Source: CAVQFO01 sp963711725 (GTDB lineage: Bacteria; Pseudomonadota; Gammaproteobacteria; Nitrococcales; Aquisalimonadaceae). From it: a stretch of DNA of 64,000 nt. The stretch's first letter is position 1. Each line of letters opens with the position of its first letter. Location of the stretch: contig CAVQFO010000023.1 of NCBI GenBank assembly GCA_963711725.1, positions 248,001-312,000 on the forward strand, read 5' to 3'. Shown piece after piece: positions 28,614 through 37,562 of this stretch. Made by a program: the position numbers and the translations under genes. The notes beneath the pieces are model-generated. The model was given only the letters and a program-made list of their open reading frames with translations, had not been told where the DNA came from and did not search any database.

Positions 28614-28991
28614 CTAGCCATTCCTAATAGTGTCAGCCAAAGCGGCCTTCAGCGCATCTTCGGCCACCAGGGCCACGCCCAGCTTGTCACCCGCCAGGCC
28701 CAGGGCGTCTGCGATATCCAGTCCCCGGACGGCTCCGGCCTGCTCCGGCGTCGCATCTTCGACGCGCTCGCAGAGCCAGTCGGCCGCCGCGATGGCCGAT
28801 GGACAGCCGAAACACAGGAAACGCGCGGCCGCGATTTGTCCGCTGTCGGCAAACCGCAGTTCGATGCGCGTCCAAGTCCCCGAACCCGGGGTGCCCGCCT
28901 CGCCCGCCGCTTGCGCGTTGTCCACGGTTCCAGCGCGGTTTGGGGCGCTAAACCTGCGTTCAACATCGGCACTCAGGGGCGAATAGTTCAT
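28614..28991 (-). CDS. Degenerate IscU/NifU-like scaffold protein
   Basis: 125 residues that align end to end with IscU, including FGCPSAIAAADW (cf. YGCGSAIASSS) and VAEDALKAALAD. Only the middle ligand Cys is kept. The GAPACGD motif is replaced by GTPGSGT, so the first Cys and the Asp are lost. The HCSxLAEDA motif is replaced by GVALVAEDA, so His and the last Cys are lost. It therefore probably cannot hold a cluster in the canonical way. It sits 3 nt after iscS and before iscA, so it is likely expressed with them. Confidence 0.85.
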   Translation of the reverse strand: MNYSPLSADVERRFSAPNRAGTVDNAQAAGEAGTPGSGTWTRIELRFADSGQIAAARFLCFGCPSAIAAADWLCERVEDATPEQAGAVRGLDIADALGLAGDKLGVALVAEDALKAALADTIRNG

Positions 28992-28994
28992 CAG

Positions 28995-30239
28995 TTACGC
29001 ACTTCGACCGCGGTTTTCAAGCGGCGTTCCCTGAGAATAAAGGGACTCCAGCCTATCACCCGCGCGATGACGAACCCAAAGCGGCGATATTGCCCGCAGC
29101 CGCCTCACCGCCTCGGAAATGACCGCTGCGGCCTCGTCGATCTGGGCCTCGGTGGTGGGACGGCCGAAACTGAAACGCACGGAGCTGTGCGCCAACGCGT
29201 CCGGCAGACCCAGGGCCCGGAGGACGTGCGAGGGGTTGCCGCTGGCCGCGCTGCAGGCGGAACCGGCCGATACCGCCAAGCGGTCCCGGATTTCGGCGTC
29301 CAGGGCCTCGCCGTGGATGCCGGCGAAGGCAACGTTCAGCACGTGGGGTGCGCCGGATTCGGCGCCGTTGATGAACACGCCCTCCAGCGGTTCGAGCCGC
29401 CGCCAAAGACGCTCGCGCAGGGCGGCCAGACGGCCGCGGTCTTGGTCCAGCCGCTGCTCCGCCACCGCACAGGCGGCTCCGAACCCCACGGCCTGATGCA
29501 CGGCCACGGTACCGGAGCGAACACCGCCTTCCTGGCCGCCGCCGAAACTGATCGGTTCCAGGCGCAGGCGTGGCCGGCGCCGCAGGTACAACGCCCCGAC
29601 GCCCTGGGGCCCGTAGATCTTGTGAGCGGACACCGAGAGCAGATCCACATCCCAGTCCTGGCAGTCCACCGGCAGCTTGCCCACGCTCTGGGCGGCATCC
29701 ACGTGAACCAGCGCGCCGTGGCGATGGGCAAGCCGAATCACCGAGTCGATATCCTGCACGGTGCCGATCTCGTTGTTCGCGTGCATCACCGAGACCAGCA
29801 GGGTGCGCTCGTCCAGGGCTCGCTCCAGATCCGCCGGATCCAAACGCCCGGACCGGTCCACCGGCAGGCGAGTGACCCGCAGGCCCTCGCGTTCCAACTG
29901 GGCGCAGGGCTCCAGTACCGCCTGATGTTCCGTCGCCACCGTGATCACATGATCGCCCCGGCCGCGCCGGTAGCCGAAGCGAGCGGCGCCGAGGATGGCC
30001 AGGTTGTTGGATTCCGTGGCGCCGGCGGTGAACACCACGGCGTCCGGGTGCGCGCCGATCAGGCTCGCAACCTGGGCCCGCGCCTGCTCCACCGCCGCCG
30101 CCGCGGCGCGTCCGAAAGCGTGCTGCACGGAGGACGGGTTGCCGAAGCGCGCCTCGCCCTCCAACCAGCCGGCCATGGCCCGCGCGGCCGTCGGATCAAT
30201 CGGCGTTGTCGCTGCGTAGTCCAGATAGATCGGGGTCAT
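28995..30239 (-). CDS. iscS: Cysteine desulfurase (IscS/NifS family)
   Basis: PLP enzyme that mobilises sulfur from cysteine. The start MTPIYLDYAATTPIDP at 30239 gives 414 residues. It has the PLP-lysine motif SVSAHKIYGPQGVGALY and the catalytic Cys in SAGSACSAASGNPSHVLRALG, the group I arrangement. The C-terminus is somewhat extended and lacks the usual IscU-docking tail; I am unsure whether it docks to the odd IscU-like partner. It follows cysE by 22 nt. The usual iscR repressor gene is missing. Confidence 0.92.
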   Translation of the reverse strand: MTPIYLDYAATTPIDPTAARAMAGWLEGEARFGNPSSVQHAFGRAAAAAVEQARAQVASLIGAHPDAVVFTAGATESNNLAILGAARFGYRRGRGDHVITVATEHQAVLEPCAQLEREGLRVTRLPVDRSGRLDPADLERALDERTLLVSVMHANNEIGTVQDIDSVIRLAHRHGALVHVDAAQSVGKLPVDCQDWDVDLLSVSAHKIYGPQGVGALYLRRRPRLRLEPISFGGGQEGGVRSGTVAVHQAVGFGAACAVAEQRLDQDRGRLAALRERLWRRLEPLEGVFINGAESGAPHVLNVAFAGIHGEALDAEIRDRLAVSAGSACSAASGNPSHVLRALGLPDALAHSSVRFSFGRPTTEAQIDEAAAVISEAVRRLRAISPLWVRHRAGDRLESLYSQGTPLENRGRSA

Positions 30240-30261
30240 GGCCTGGGCACCCGCGTCTCCA

Positions 30262-31056
30262 TCAACCCTCGTTGCGGCGCTCGGTCTCGCCTCCGCCGTT
30301 TTCCAGCTCGGCAGTAACCTCCAGATCGCAGCCCTCGATATCCGGGAGTTTGGACGCATCCACATCGCCGCCGAGATTGCGGATCGCGCCGCACATCTGC
30401 TTCATGCGCTCGTCGGTGACGTGCACATGATCCAGGATCGCGTTGATGGCGTTGGCCACCGGATCCGGCATGTCGGCGGTAGCGCCGTAGGCCTCGAACC
30501 CGATCTTGCGCGCCGTTTCCTCGCGGCGTTTGTGGTCGCCGGTCTTGGCGGTGGCGATCCGCGCGGGGATACCGGTCATGGTGGCGCCCTTGGGGACGTG
30601 CTTCACCACCACCGCGTTGGAGCCGATGCGCGCGCCCTCGCCGACGTTGATCGGGCCCAGCACCTTGGCGCCGGCACCCACGATCACATCGTTGCCCAAG
30701 GTGGGATGGCGCTTGCCCTTCTCCCAGCTCGTACCGCCCAGGGTGACGCCGTGGTAGAGGGTGCAGTCGTCGCCGATGACCGCCGTCTCGCCGATCACGA
30801 CGCCCATGCCGTGATCGATGAAAAACCGCCGCCCGATGGTCGCGCCCGGGTGAATCTCGATCCCGGTAAACCAGCGCGCGAACAGGCTGATGAACCGGGC
30901 GAGCCACTTGGCCCCGTGGCGCCACAGCCAATGGTTCATGCGATGAAACAGCAATGCGTGCAGACCCGGATAGCAGGTCAGCACTTCCAGCGTGTTGCGG
31001 GCGGCGGGGTCGCGATCCATGACGCAACGGATGTCTTCACGCAGACCTCTGAACAT
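30262..31056 (-). CDS. cysE: Serine O-acetyltransferase
   Basis: First step of cysteine synthesis. The 264 residues comprise an N-terminal helical domain and a left-handed beta helix of hexapeptide repeats, with the signature HPGATIGRRFFIDHGMGVVIGE and active-site GGTSWEKGKRHPTLG. It precedes iscS, so cysteine supply and sulfur mobilisation are grouped. A short palindrome ACCAAATTGGT (31191-31201) lies in the upstream gap. Confidence 0.95.
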   Translation of the reverse strand: MFRGLREDIRCVMDRDPAARNTLEVLTCYPGLHALLFHRMNHWLWRHGAKWLARFISLFARWFTGIEIHPGATIGRRFFIDHGMGVVIGETAVIGDDCTLYHGVTLGGTSWEKGKRHPTLGNDVIVGAGAKVLGPINVGEGARIGSNAVVVKHVPKGATMTGIPARIATAKTGDHKRREETARKIGFEAYGATADMPDPVANAINAILDHVHVTDERMKQMCGAIRNLGGDVDASKLPDIEGCDLEVTAELENGGGETERRNEG

Positions 31057-31240
31057 CAGGGCATTCCTTATACTTGATAGCGAGCGGAAAACAGATACGG
31101 GGAATGGCCGCGAGCCGGTAATCCGACTGCGGCTAGGGACAGTAATGGATGGCGCCGATACTCATGGTAAAAAATATTAGCCTTTTCTGGACCAAATTGG
31201 TACCCATTCAGGAATTGCGCGCTGCGCGCGGCCTGTTCAA

Positions 31241-31330
31241 CGTTTCCGGTCACGAAGAGCGCGAAGGACGTGAATGCCTGATCCCTTGTTTGCCGTTCCC
31301 GTTGCTTCGGGTTCTTCGTGACCGGAAACG
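31241..31330. repeat. Inverted repeat of the cacgaagag type
   Basis: Perfect 18-bp arms: CGTTTCCGGTCACGAAGA at 31241-31258 and its complement at 31313-31330, about 54 nt apart, in the trmJ-cysE gap. The CACGAAGAGCGCGAAGGAC portion resembles the repeat at 51439-51500, so the two belong to one dispersed family. Confidence 0.75.
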
Positions 31331-31335
31331 CTGAA

Positions 31336-32061
31336 TCAATCCCCGATACTCTTCTCCACGTGGGCCAGAATCCCGCGCAGGATCTGCACTTCGTTCACGT
31401 CCGGCCGGGTGCGATTGAACATGAGTCGCAGGCGGCGCATCAAGGCCCGCGGATTCTCTTCACGCAGGAAATCGATGCGTTTGAGCACGCGCTCCAGATG
31501 TTCGAACAGCATTTCCATTTCATCGGCGCCGGCAGCGGGAAAATATTGTCCGGGCTGGGGCAAATCGGCCTCGGTCGCCTGGACCATGCGCAGTTCATAG
31601 GCCATGACCTGAACCGCGGCGCCCAGGTTGAGCGAGGAGTATTCGGGGTTCGCGGGGATATGCACCAGGTGATGACAACGGTCCATTTCGTCATTGGTCA
31701 GACCCGAGCGTTCGCGCCCGAAAAGGATGGCAACCGGGTGATCCGCGCTTTCCCGGGCGGCCATTTCCGCCGCTTCCCGGGGATCGATCACGATGGAGGA
31801 CAAGGTTCGCGGCCGGGCACTGAGACCAAGGACCAGGCCGGCACCGCGCAAGGCATCGTCCAAGCTGTCGTGGACTCCCGCCGTCTCCAGCAGATCGACG
31901 GCGCCGGAGGCCCGCGCCTCGGCTTCCTCGTCGGGAAATCGCTGAGGCGCCACCAAATGCAGACGGCTCAGGCACATGGTCTTCATGGCACGGGCGGCGG
32001 CGCCGATGTTGCCGGGGTGGGAGGTTTCCACGAGCACGAAACGTAGATTCTCGGGGTTCAT
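31336..32061 (-). CDS. trmJ: tRNA (cytidine/uridine-32-2'-O)-methyltransferase TrmJ
   Basis: SPOUT-class methyltransferase of 241 residues, starting MNPENLRFVLVETSHPGNIG. It has the knot motifs VAILFGRERSGLTNDEMD and IPANPEYSSLNLGAAVQVM. It is divergent from suhB and upstream of cysE, the conserved suhB/trmJ-cysE arrangement. Confidence 0.95.
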   Translation of the reverse strand: MNPENLRFVLVETSHPGNIGAAARAMKTMCLSRLHLVAPQRFPDEEAEARASGAVDLLETAGVHDSLDDALRGAGLVLGLSARPRTLSSIVIDPREAAEMAARESADHPVAILFGRERSGLTNDEMDRCHHLVHIPANPEYSSLNLGAAVQVMAYELRMVQATEADLPQPGQYFPAAGADEMEMLFEHLERVLKRIDFLREENPRALMRRLRLMFNRTRPDVNEVQILRGILAHVEKSIGD

Positions 32062-32253
32062 CGGTTACGGTGTCTCCTTGGCCAATCGCGAACCGGAGAC
32101 GCATTTTACAGCCCTTGGGGCGAACATCAGCAGATTGAGCGACCGACACCCCGGTCGCGACGAACAAGGGCTGTAAGCCACGCGGCTTCCTGTTATCCTT
32201 TGCGGCCTTCGCCGCACCTACGGCGGTTTCTCGACCCAAGCGAGCTCAATCCC

Positions 32254-33060
32254 ATGCATCCGATGGTCAACATCGCCGTGCGCGCCGCCCGTGCCGCCGG
32301 CAACGTCATTGTCCGCAACACCGACCGGCTGGACCGCATTCGTGTGGAGGCAAAAGGCCTCAACGACTTCGTCAGCGATGTGGATCGCATGGCCGAGGAC
32401 GAGATCATCCACGTCATCCGCAAGGCCTATCCCAGCCACGGCATTCTGGCGGAGGAAGGCGGTCACTCCGAGGGCGACGAATACGTCTGGGTCATCGACC
32501 CGCTGGACGGGACCACCAACTTCCTGCACGGCTTTCCACACTTCGCTGTCTCCATCGGCCTGAAGCACCAGGGGCGCCTGGAGGCCGGTGTCATTTATGA
32601 TCCGCTGCGCCAGGAGCTGTTCACCGCGTCCAAGGGCCAGGGGGCCCAACTGGACGGACGCCGGATCCGGGTGGGCAAGCGCCGGGGCATCGAAGGCAGC
32701 CTGCTGGGCACCGGATTCCCCTTCCGTCACCCGCGCTACATGGAACCGTATCTGGAGATGTTCAAAGCGGTCAGCGGCAAATGCCAGGACATGCGCCGGG
32801 CGGGATCGGCGGCACTTGACCTGGCCTATGTGGCCTGCGGACGGCTGGACGGCTACTGGGAATTGGGGCTGCGCGAGTGGGATCTGGCGGCCGGCGCCCT
32901 GCTGGTGCAGGAGGCCGGGGGTATCGTCGGCGGCCTGGACGGCGGCGACGACTACCTGGAGACCGGCCATATCGTGGCCGCCAATCCCAAGGTCTTCCAC
33001 GGGCTGATGCAGCAGGTCAGCCGCCACAAGCCCACCGAAGTCAGAATCCAGAAGAAATAG
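32254..33060 (+). CDS. suhB: Inositol-1-monophosphatase family protein SuhB
   Basis: 268 residues from the ATG at 32254 (MHPMVNIAVRAARAAGN). Metal-binding motifs are ILAEEGG, WVIDPLDGTTNFLHGFP and EWDLAAGALLVQEAGG. SuhB also joins the rRNA antitermination complex in E. coli. Divergent from trmJ, with a 192-nt gap that should contain both promoters. Confidence 0.95.
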   Translation: MHPMVNIAVRAARAAGNVIVRNTDRLDRIRVEAKGLNDFVSDVDRMAEDEIIHVIRKAYPSHGILAEEGGHSEGDEYVWVIDPLDGTTNFLHGFPHFAVSIGLKHQGRLEAGVIYDPLRQELFTASKGQGAQLDGRRIRVGKRRGIEGSLLGTGFPFRHPRYMEPYLEMFKAVSGKCQDMRRAGSAALDLAYVACGRLDGYWELGLREWDLAAGALLVQEAGGIVGGLDGGDDYLETGHIVAANPKVFHGLMQQVSRHKPTEVRIQKK

Positions 33061-33111
33061 CCTTCCCGCGGGGAGGTGCAAATCCGGCGCCGAGCCAGAC
33101 CAAGTGGGACC

Positions 33112-34167
33112 TCAGAGGGCGCCCCGCCGCTCGGCTTCGTTCCGGGGAGTCAGTCGTGCCGACCCGGCTTCGGCAAAAGGCACAAGATTGGCGAAGAATT
33201 GCTCCGCGCAGTGGGCCCAGGTGTGCCGCCGGGCGTAGTCGACGCAGGCTGCCGGATCCAGCTTCAGTGCATCCCGCGTGGCGGCGCCCAGGTCCTCGTT
33301 CAACACGCCGGTGACCCCCGGTCGCACCACATCGCGCGGCCCGGTCACCGGGTACGCGGCCACCGGCACCCCGCAGGCCATGGCCTCCAGCATGACCAGA
33401 CCAAACGTATCCGTGCGGCTCGGGAACACAAAGACGTCGGCCGCCGCCAGATGCCGGGCCAGTTCCTCGCCGTACTTGTAACCCGCATAGTGAACGTCCG
33501 GATAGCGAGCCCGTAGCGTGCCCAAGTCCGGGCCGTCGCCCACCACCACCTTGCTGCCGGGCAGATCCAGCCGCAAGAACGCCTCCAGGTTCTTTTCCAC
33601 GGCAACACGGCCCACATACAAGGCAATGGGCCGCGGCAGGCCCAGATAGCTCTTGTCCCGCGGCCGGAACAGCGCCACGTTCACGCCTCGCCCCCAGACC
33701 ACGAGATGATCGAAACCCTTCCGCTCCAGCTCGTCGCGCATCGAGGGCGTGGGGACCAGGGTGCGCGCGGCGGCGGCATGAAAGCGTCGCAAGTAGGCGT
33801 AGGACCAGGCCTCGGGCACCGGCGCCCGCATTCGAAGGTACCGCGGGAATTGGGTGTGAAAGGACGTGGTGAAAGGGTGACCGGTCCGGCGCGCCCAGCG
33901 CCGTGCGGCGTGCCCCAGCGGGCCTTCGGTCGCGATGTGCAACGCGTCCGGCGCAAACTGCTCTATCACGGCCCGGAAACGGCGACGCGGGAACAAGGCC
34001 AGGCGAATTTCCGGGTACGTCGGGCACGGCACCGAGCGGAAGTCGCCCGGATGGATCACCCGGACCGCGTGCCCCTCGCTCTCCAGCCACTCGCCGACCC
34101 GGGTCAGCGTGTTGACGACGCCGTTGACCTGGGGATACCAGGCGTCGGAAACGATCGCTATCCTCAT
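33112..34167 (-). CDS. GT4-family glycosyltransferase (MgtA/PimB-like)
   Basis: 351 residues from the ATG at 34167 (MRIAIVSDAWYPQVNGVVNT). It has the N-terminal acceptor domain, LYVGRVAVEKNLEAFL and the C-terminal donor motif SRTDTFGLVMLEAMACG. This type transfers a hexose, often onto a lipid acceptor; the acceptor is not known here. The start overlaps the stop of the LpxH-like gene by 4 nt. The same pairing is frequent in gammaproteobacteria and suggests a joint glycolipid role. Confidence 0.9.
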   Translation of the reverse strand: MRIAIVSDAWYPQVNGVVNTLTRVGEWLESEGHAVRVIHPGDFRSVPCPTYPEIRLALFPRRRFRAVIEQFAPDALHIATEGPLGHAARRWARRTGHPFTTSFHTQFPRYLRMRAPVPEAWSYAYLRRFHAAAARTLVPTPSMRDELERKGFDHLVVWGRGVNVALFRPRDKSYLGLPRPIALYVGRVAVEKNLEAFLRLDLPGSKVVVGDGPDLGTLRARYPDVHYAGYKYGEELARHLAAADVFVFPSRTDTFGLVMLEAMACGVPVAAYPVTGPRDVVRPGVTGVLNEDLGAATRDALKLDPAACVDYARRHTWAHCAEQFFANLVPFAEAGSARLTPRNEAERRGAL

Positions 34168-34970
34168 GCGGCCCGTATCGCGGCTTCCGTGGCCAGAGAC
34201 TTCAGCGAATGCTGGGCGTCGGACCAGTGCAACAACTCCAGAACCCCGTCGCGGCGTTCCACCAGGGATGTACAGCTCTCCACCCAATCGCCGTCATTGC
34301 AGTAGAGCACGCCGTCGAACTCCCGGATCTCGGCATGGTGGATATGGCCGCAGACCAGTCCGTCCACTCCCTGGCGCCGGGCCTCGAAGGCCAGCGCTTC
34401 CTCGAAATTGGAGATGTAGTTCACCGCATTCTTGACCTTGGCCTTCAGGTAGGCGGCCATAGACCAATACGGAGCCCCGAAACGCCGCCGAACCCAATTG
34501 ACCCAGTGATTGGCCTGCAGCAGCCAGTCGTAAATTCGACTGCCCAGCATCGCCACTAACCGGCTGCACTGAACCACGGTGTCGAATTCATCACCGTGGA
34601 GAACCAGGAACCGCCGGCCGTCCACCGTGGTATGGATCGCCCGATTCCTGATCGAGAAGTTGTCGATTTCCAGGCCATCGTATTCCCGGAGCAGTTCGTC
34701 GTGATTGCCCGGCACGTAAACCACCTTGGTCCCGGCTTGCGCCTTTTCCATGATGGTGCGGACGACTTCCGCATGTTCCCTGGGCCAATAGAGGCCCTTC
34801 TTCTTCATCTCCCAGAAATCGACGATATCCCCCACCAGATAGAGGTAATCCGATTCACTGGAGCGCAGGAACTCCAGCAGGAAATCCGCCCGACAGCCCC
34901 GAAACCCGAGATGTAGATCGGAAATGAATATGGCCCGGTAACGCAAGGGATTGAATTGCTTAACGGTCAT
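34164..34970 (-). CDS. LpxH-like metallophosphoesterase
   Basis: 268 residues of the UDP-2,3-diacylglucosamine diphosphatase-like family. Metal motifs in order are ISDLHLGFRG, LVGDIVDFWE, VPGNHDELLR, LHGDEFD and CGHIHHAEI. It is longer and more divergent than true LpxH, so it is best regarded as a paralog. Translationally coupled to the glycosyltransferase gene. Confidence 0.9.
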   Translation of the reverse strand: MTVKQFNPLRYRAIFISDLHLGFRGCRADFLLEFLRSSESDYLYLVGDIVDFWEMKKKGLYWPREHAEVVRTIMEKAQAGTKVVYVPGNHDELLREYDGLEIDNFSIRNRAIHTTVDGRRFLVLHGDEFDTVVQCSRLVAMLGSRIYDWLLQANHWVNWVRRRFGAPYWSMAAYLKAKVKNAVNYISNFEEALAFEARRQGVDGLVCGHIHHAEIREFDGVLYCNDGDWVESCTSLVERRDGVLELLHWSDAQHSLKSLATEAAIRAA

Positions 34971-35161
34971 CGTCCACCGCCCGGTTGATGGATTTGAGAG
35001 CAGTGTGCGCGGGAATTGTTAAGGCGAAATGGCGCGAACACTCCATTTTTATGACATGAAAACCACGCCCCATTGGGGATTCCCCGGGGGTTGAGCCACT
35101 CCCCCGGCGGCGCAATGTCGAATAAACAACCGGTGCAGACAAATACCGAGGTAACGCACTC

Positions 35162-35557
35162 ATGGCCGAGACATTGAACGAAAAGCAAACGGACAAGCTG
35201 CGACAACGGCTGCGAACGCGCCTGGATGAATTGCGGGGCGCGGTCCGGGAGGAATTGCTGGCCTCCGGCGAAGGCCATCATCAGCAACTCGCGGACTCGG
35301 TTCACGATCCCGCCGACGAGTCGCTGGCGGAGCTCCTGGCCCACCTGGACCTGGCCAGCGTGCAGCGCCACGTGCTCGAACTGCGCGAGGTCGAGGACAG
35401 CCTGCAGCGCATCGACCGGGGCCGCTACGGGCACTGCGTGGAGTGCGACGAACCGATCCCGGTGGAACGACTGGAGGCCTATCCCACCGCCAATCGCTGC
35501 CGCGACTGCCAGGCCCGCCACGAGAGCACCCACGCCGGCCAACGGCCGTCGTTGTAG
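35162..35557 (+). CDS. DksA/TraR-type C4 zinc-finger protein
   Basis: 131 residues. A long N-terminal coiled coil is followed by the zinc finger CVECDEPIPVERLEAYPTANRCRDC. Such proteins bind the RNA polymerase secondary channel. It lacks the two acidic tip residues placed as in E. coli DksA, so its effect on transcription is uncertain. GAGGT lies 9 nt before the ATG. The second ftsH starts 25 nt downstream, and the pair looks like an operon. Confidence 0.9.
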   Translation: MAETLNEKQTDKLRQRLRTRLDELRGAVREELLASGEGHHQQLADSVHDPADESLAELLAHLDLASVQRHVLELREVEDSLQRIDRGRYGHCVECDEPIPVERLEAYPTANRCRDCQARHESTHAGQRPSL

Positions 35558-35582
35558 GTGCGGCCGGCCACGAGGTTTGTCC

Positions 35583-37562
35583 ATGAGCACACGCACTCGT
35601 CCATCAACCTCTCCCGGGACCCCGCAGGGATTCCAGTGGCAGTCCGTCGCCTGGATCGTGCTGGCCCTGGTATTGGCGTTCTACTGGGCCAACGCCTTCA
35701 GGAATCAGAACGTCCAGCGTATGGACTACACCCAGTTCGAACAGGCGGTGCGCAGTAACCGGGTCGAGTCCGTCACGCTGCGGGGCCAGGAGATCCACGG
35801 CGTGCTCAAACCGCAGAACTCGGGCCAGAAGCAACAGAATCAGAACCAGGGCAATGCGTCCAAGCCGAAAGCCCCTGCCAACGGCCAGGGGGGACAACAG
35901 GCTCAGGGACAGCCGTTCACCACCACGCGCCCGCCCATCGGCGGACAGGATTTGCTCACGCTCCTGCGCCAGCACCACGTGAATATCAGCGCCGAAACGA
36001 CGGAGGCGCCGTGGTGGCAGCGCCTGTTGATTAACCTGCTGCCCTGGCTGTTGATCTTCGGCGCGGTGTTCTACTTTTCCCGGCGCATGCAGGAGCGCAT
36101 GGCTGGCGGCGGTGGCGCACAAGGGCTGTTCGGCATGGGTCGGTCCCGCGCCCAGCGGTTCCGCGAGCGAAGCACCGGCGTGACCATGGACGATGTGGCC
36201 GGCGCCGAGTATGCCAAGCGGGATCTGCGGGAGATCATCGATTATCTGAAGGAGCCGGAGCGTTACAGCGCCCTCGGGGCTCGCATCCCCCGCGGCATGC
36301 TGATGATGGGTCCGCCGGGCACGGGCAAGACGCTGCTGGCGAAAGCGGTGGCCGGCGAAGCGGATGTGCCCTTCTACAGCATTAGCGGATCGGAGTTCAT
36401 CGAAATGTTCGTGGGCGTGGGCGCGGCACGGGTGCGCGACATGTTCAAGAACGCCAAGGACGAGGCGCCAGCGCTGATCTTCATCGACGAACTGGACTCC
36501 ATCGGCCGCTCACGCGGCACCGGCGTAGGCGGTGGCCACGACGAGCGCGAACAGACACTGAACCAGATCCTCTCGGAAATGGACGGCTTCAAGGGCAACG
36601 AAGCCGTGGTGGTGCTGGCCGCCACCAACCGGCCGGACGTACTTGACCCCGCGCTGCTGAGGCCCGGCCGGTTCGACCGCAAACTGACCCTGGAAAAACC
36701 GCACCGCAAGGCCCGCAAGGCGATCCTGGAGGTCCATGCCCGGGGCAAGCCGCTGGCGGACGACGTGGACCTGGGCGTGCTGGCTGAACGCACCGCAGGA
36801 TTCTCGGGCGCCGATTTGCAGAATCTGCTCAACGAAGCCGCCCTGCTGGCCGGCCGCGAACGGCGCAAGGAAATCGACATGGCCATGATGAATCAGGCCC
36901 GAGATCGCGTGGTGCTGGGCGCCAAGCGCGAACAGGCGCTATCCGACGAGGAAAAGCGCGTGGTGGCCTATCACGAATCCGGCCATGCGCTGATGGCCCA
37001 CCTGTTGCCCCACGCCGATCCACTGGACAAAGTCACCATCATCCCGCGCGGTCGAGCCCTGGGCGCCACGGAACAGACGCCGGAGGAAGAGCGCTACAAC
37101 ATGGCCATGAGCTACCTGCGGGACCGGGTCGGCGTGATGTTGGGGGGACACATGGCGGAGAAGCTGATTTTCGGAGAGGTCAGCACCGGCGCCGAGCAGG
37201 ACCTCAAGCAGGCCACCCAACTGGCCCGCCGCATGGTGGCGAACTGGGGAATGAACAAGGGCCTGGGGCCCGTGGCCTACCGCCAGGGCGAGGAACACAT
37301 CTTCCTCGGCCGCGAGATGGCGCAGCAGCGGGACTTCAGCGAACGCACCGCCTACGAGATCGATTCGGAGGTTCGGGAATTGCTGGGCGGCATCGCCGAC
37401 CACGTCTACAACGTTCTCAAGAAGAACGGGGAAAGCCTGGATGCCCTGGCGAAGAAACTCCTGGAAGAGGAAACGCTGGAGGCCGACGACATTGTCGCCA
37501 TCCTCGGCGAACGTGGACAAGAGACCGACGCGGCGCCTCCCCAGCGCCAGGCCTCCCCCTAG
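35583..37562 (+). CDS. Second FtsH-family AAA+ zinc metalloprotease
   Basis: 659 residues from the ATG at 35583 with GAGGT 7 nt upstream. TM1 is about 21-39 and TM2 about 147-165. Walker A GPPGTGKT is at 243-250, Walker B FIDELD at 300-305 and the zinc motif HESGH at 464-468. It differs from the ftsH at 298-2238 by a periplasmic insert (about 74-113) very rich in Gln, Asn, Gly and Pro. All catalytic motifs are intact. The TAG stop lies in the CTAG bordering a repeat element. Confidence 0.95.
   Translation: MSTRTRPSTSPGTPQGFQWQSVAWIVLALVLAFYWANAFRNQNVQRMDYTQFEQAVRSNRVESVTLRGQEIHGVLKPQNSGQKQQNQNQGNASKPKAPANGQGGQQAQGQPFTTTRPPIGGQDLLTLLRQHHVNISAETTEAPWWQRLLINLLPWLLIFGAVFYFSRRMQERMAGGGGAQGLFGMGRSRAQRFRERSTGVTMDDVAGAEYAKRDLREIIDYLKEPERYSALGARIPRGMLMMGPPGTGKTLLAKAVAGEADVPFYSISGSEFIEMFVGVGAARVRDMFKNAKDEAPALIFIDELDSIGRSRGTGVGGGHDEREQTLNQILSEMDGFKGNEAVVVLAATNRPDVLDPALLRPGRFDRKLTLEKPHRKARKAILEVHARGKPLADDVDLGVLAERTAGFSGADLQNLLNEAALLAGRERRKEIDMAMMNQARDRVVLGAKREQALSDEEKRVVAYHESGHALMAHLLPHADPLDKVTIIPRGRALGATEQTPEEERYNMAMSYLRDRVGVMLGGHMAEKLIFGEVSTGAEQDLKQATQLARRMVANWGMNKGLGPVAYRQGEEHIFLGREMAQQRDFSERTAYEIDSEVRELLGGIADHVYNVLKKNGESLDALAKKLLEEETLEADDIVAILGERGQETDAAPPQRQASP

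Noticed and set aside
31191..31201. ACCAAATTGGT as an IscR-type operator upstream of cysE
   Set aside because: It does not match the known IscR type 1 or type 2 motifs well enough, and iscR itself is absent here.
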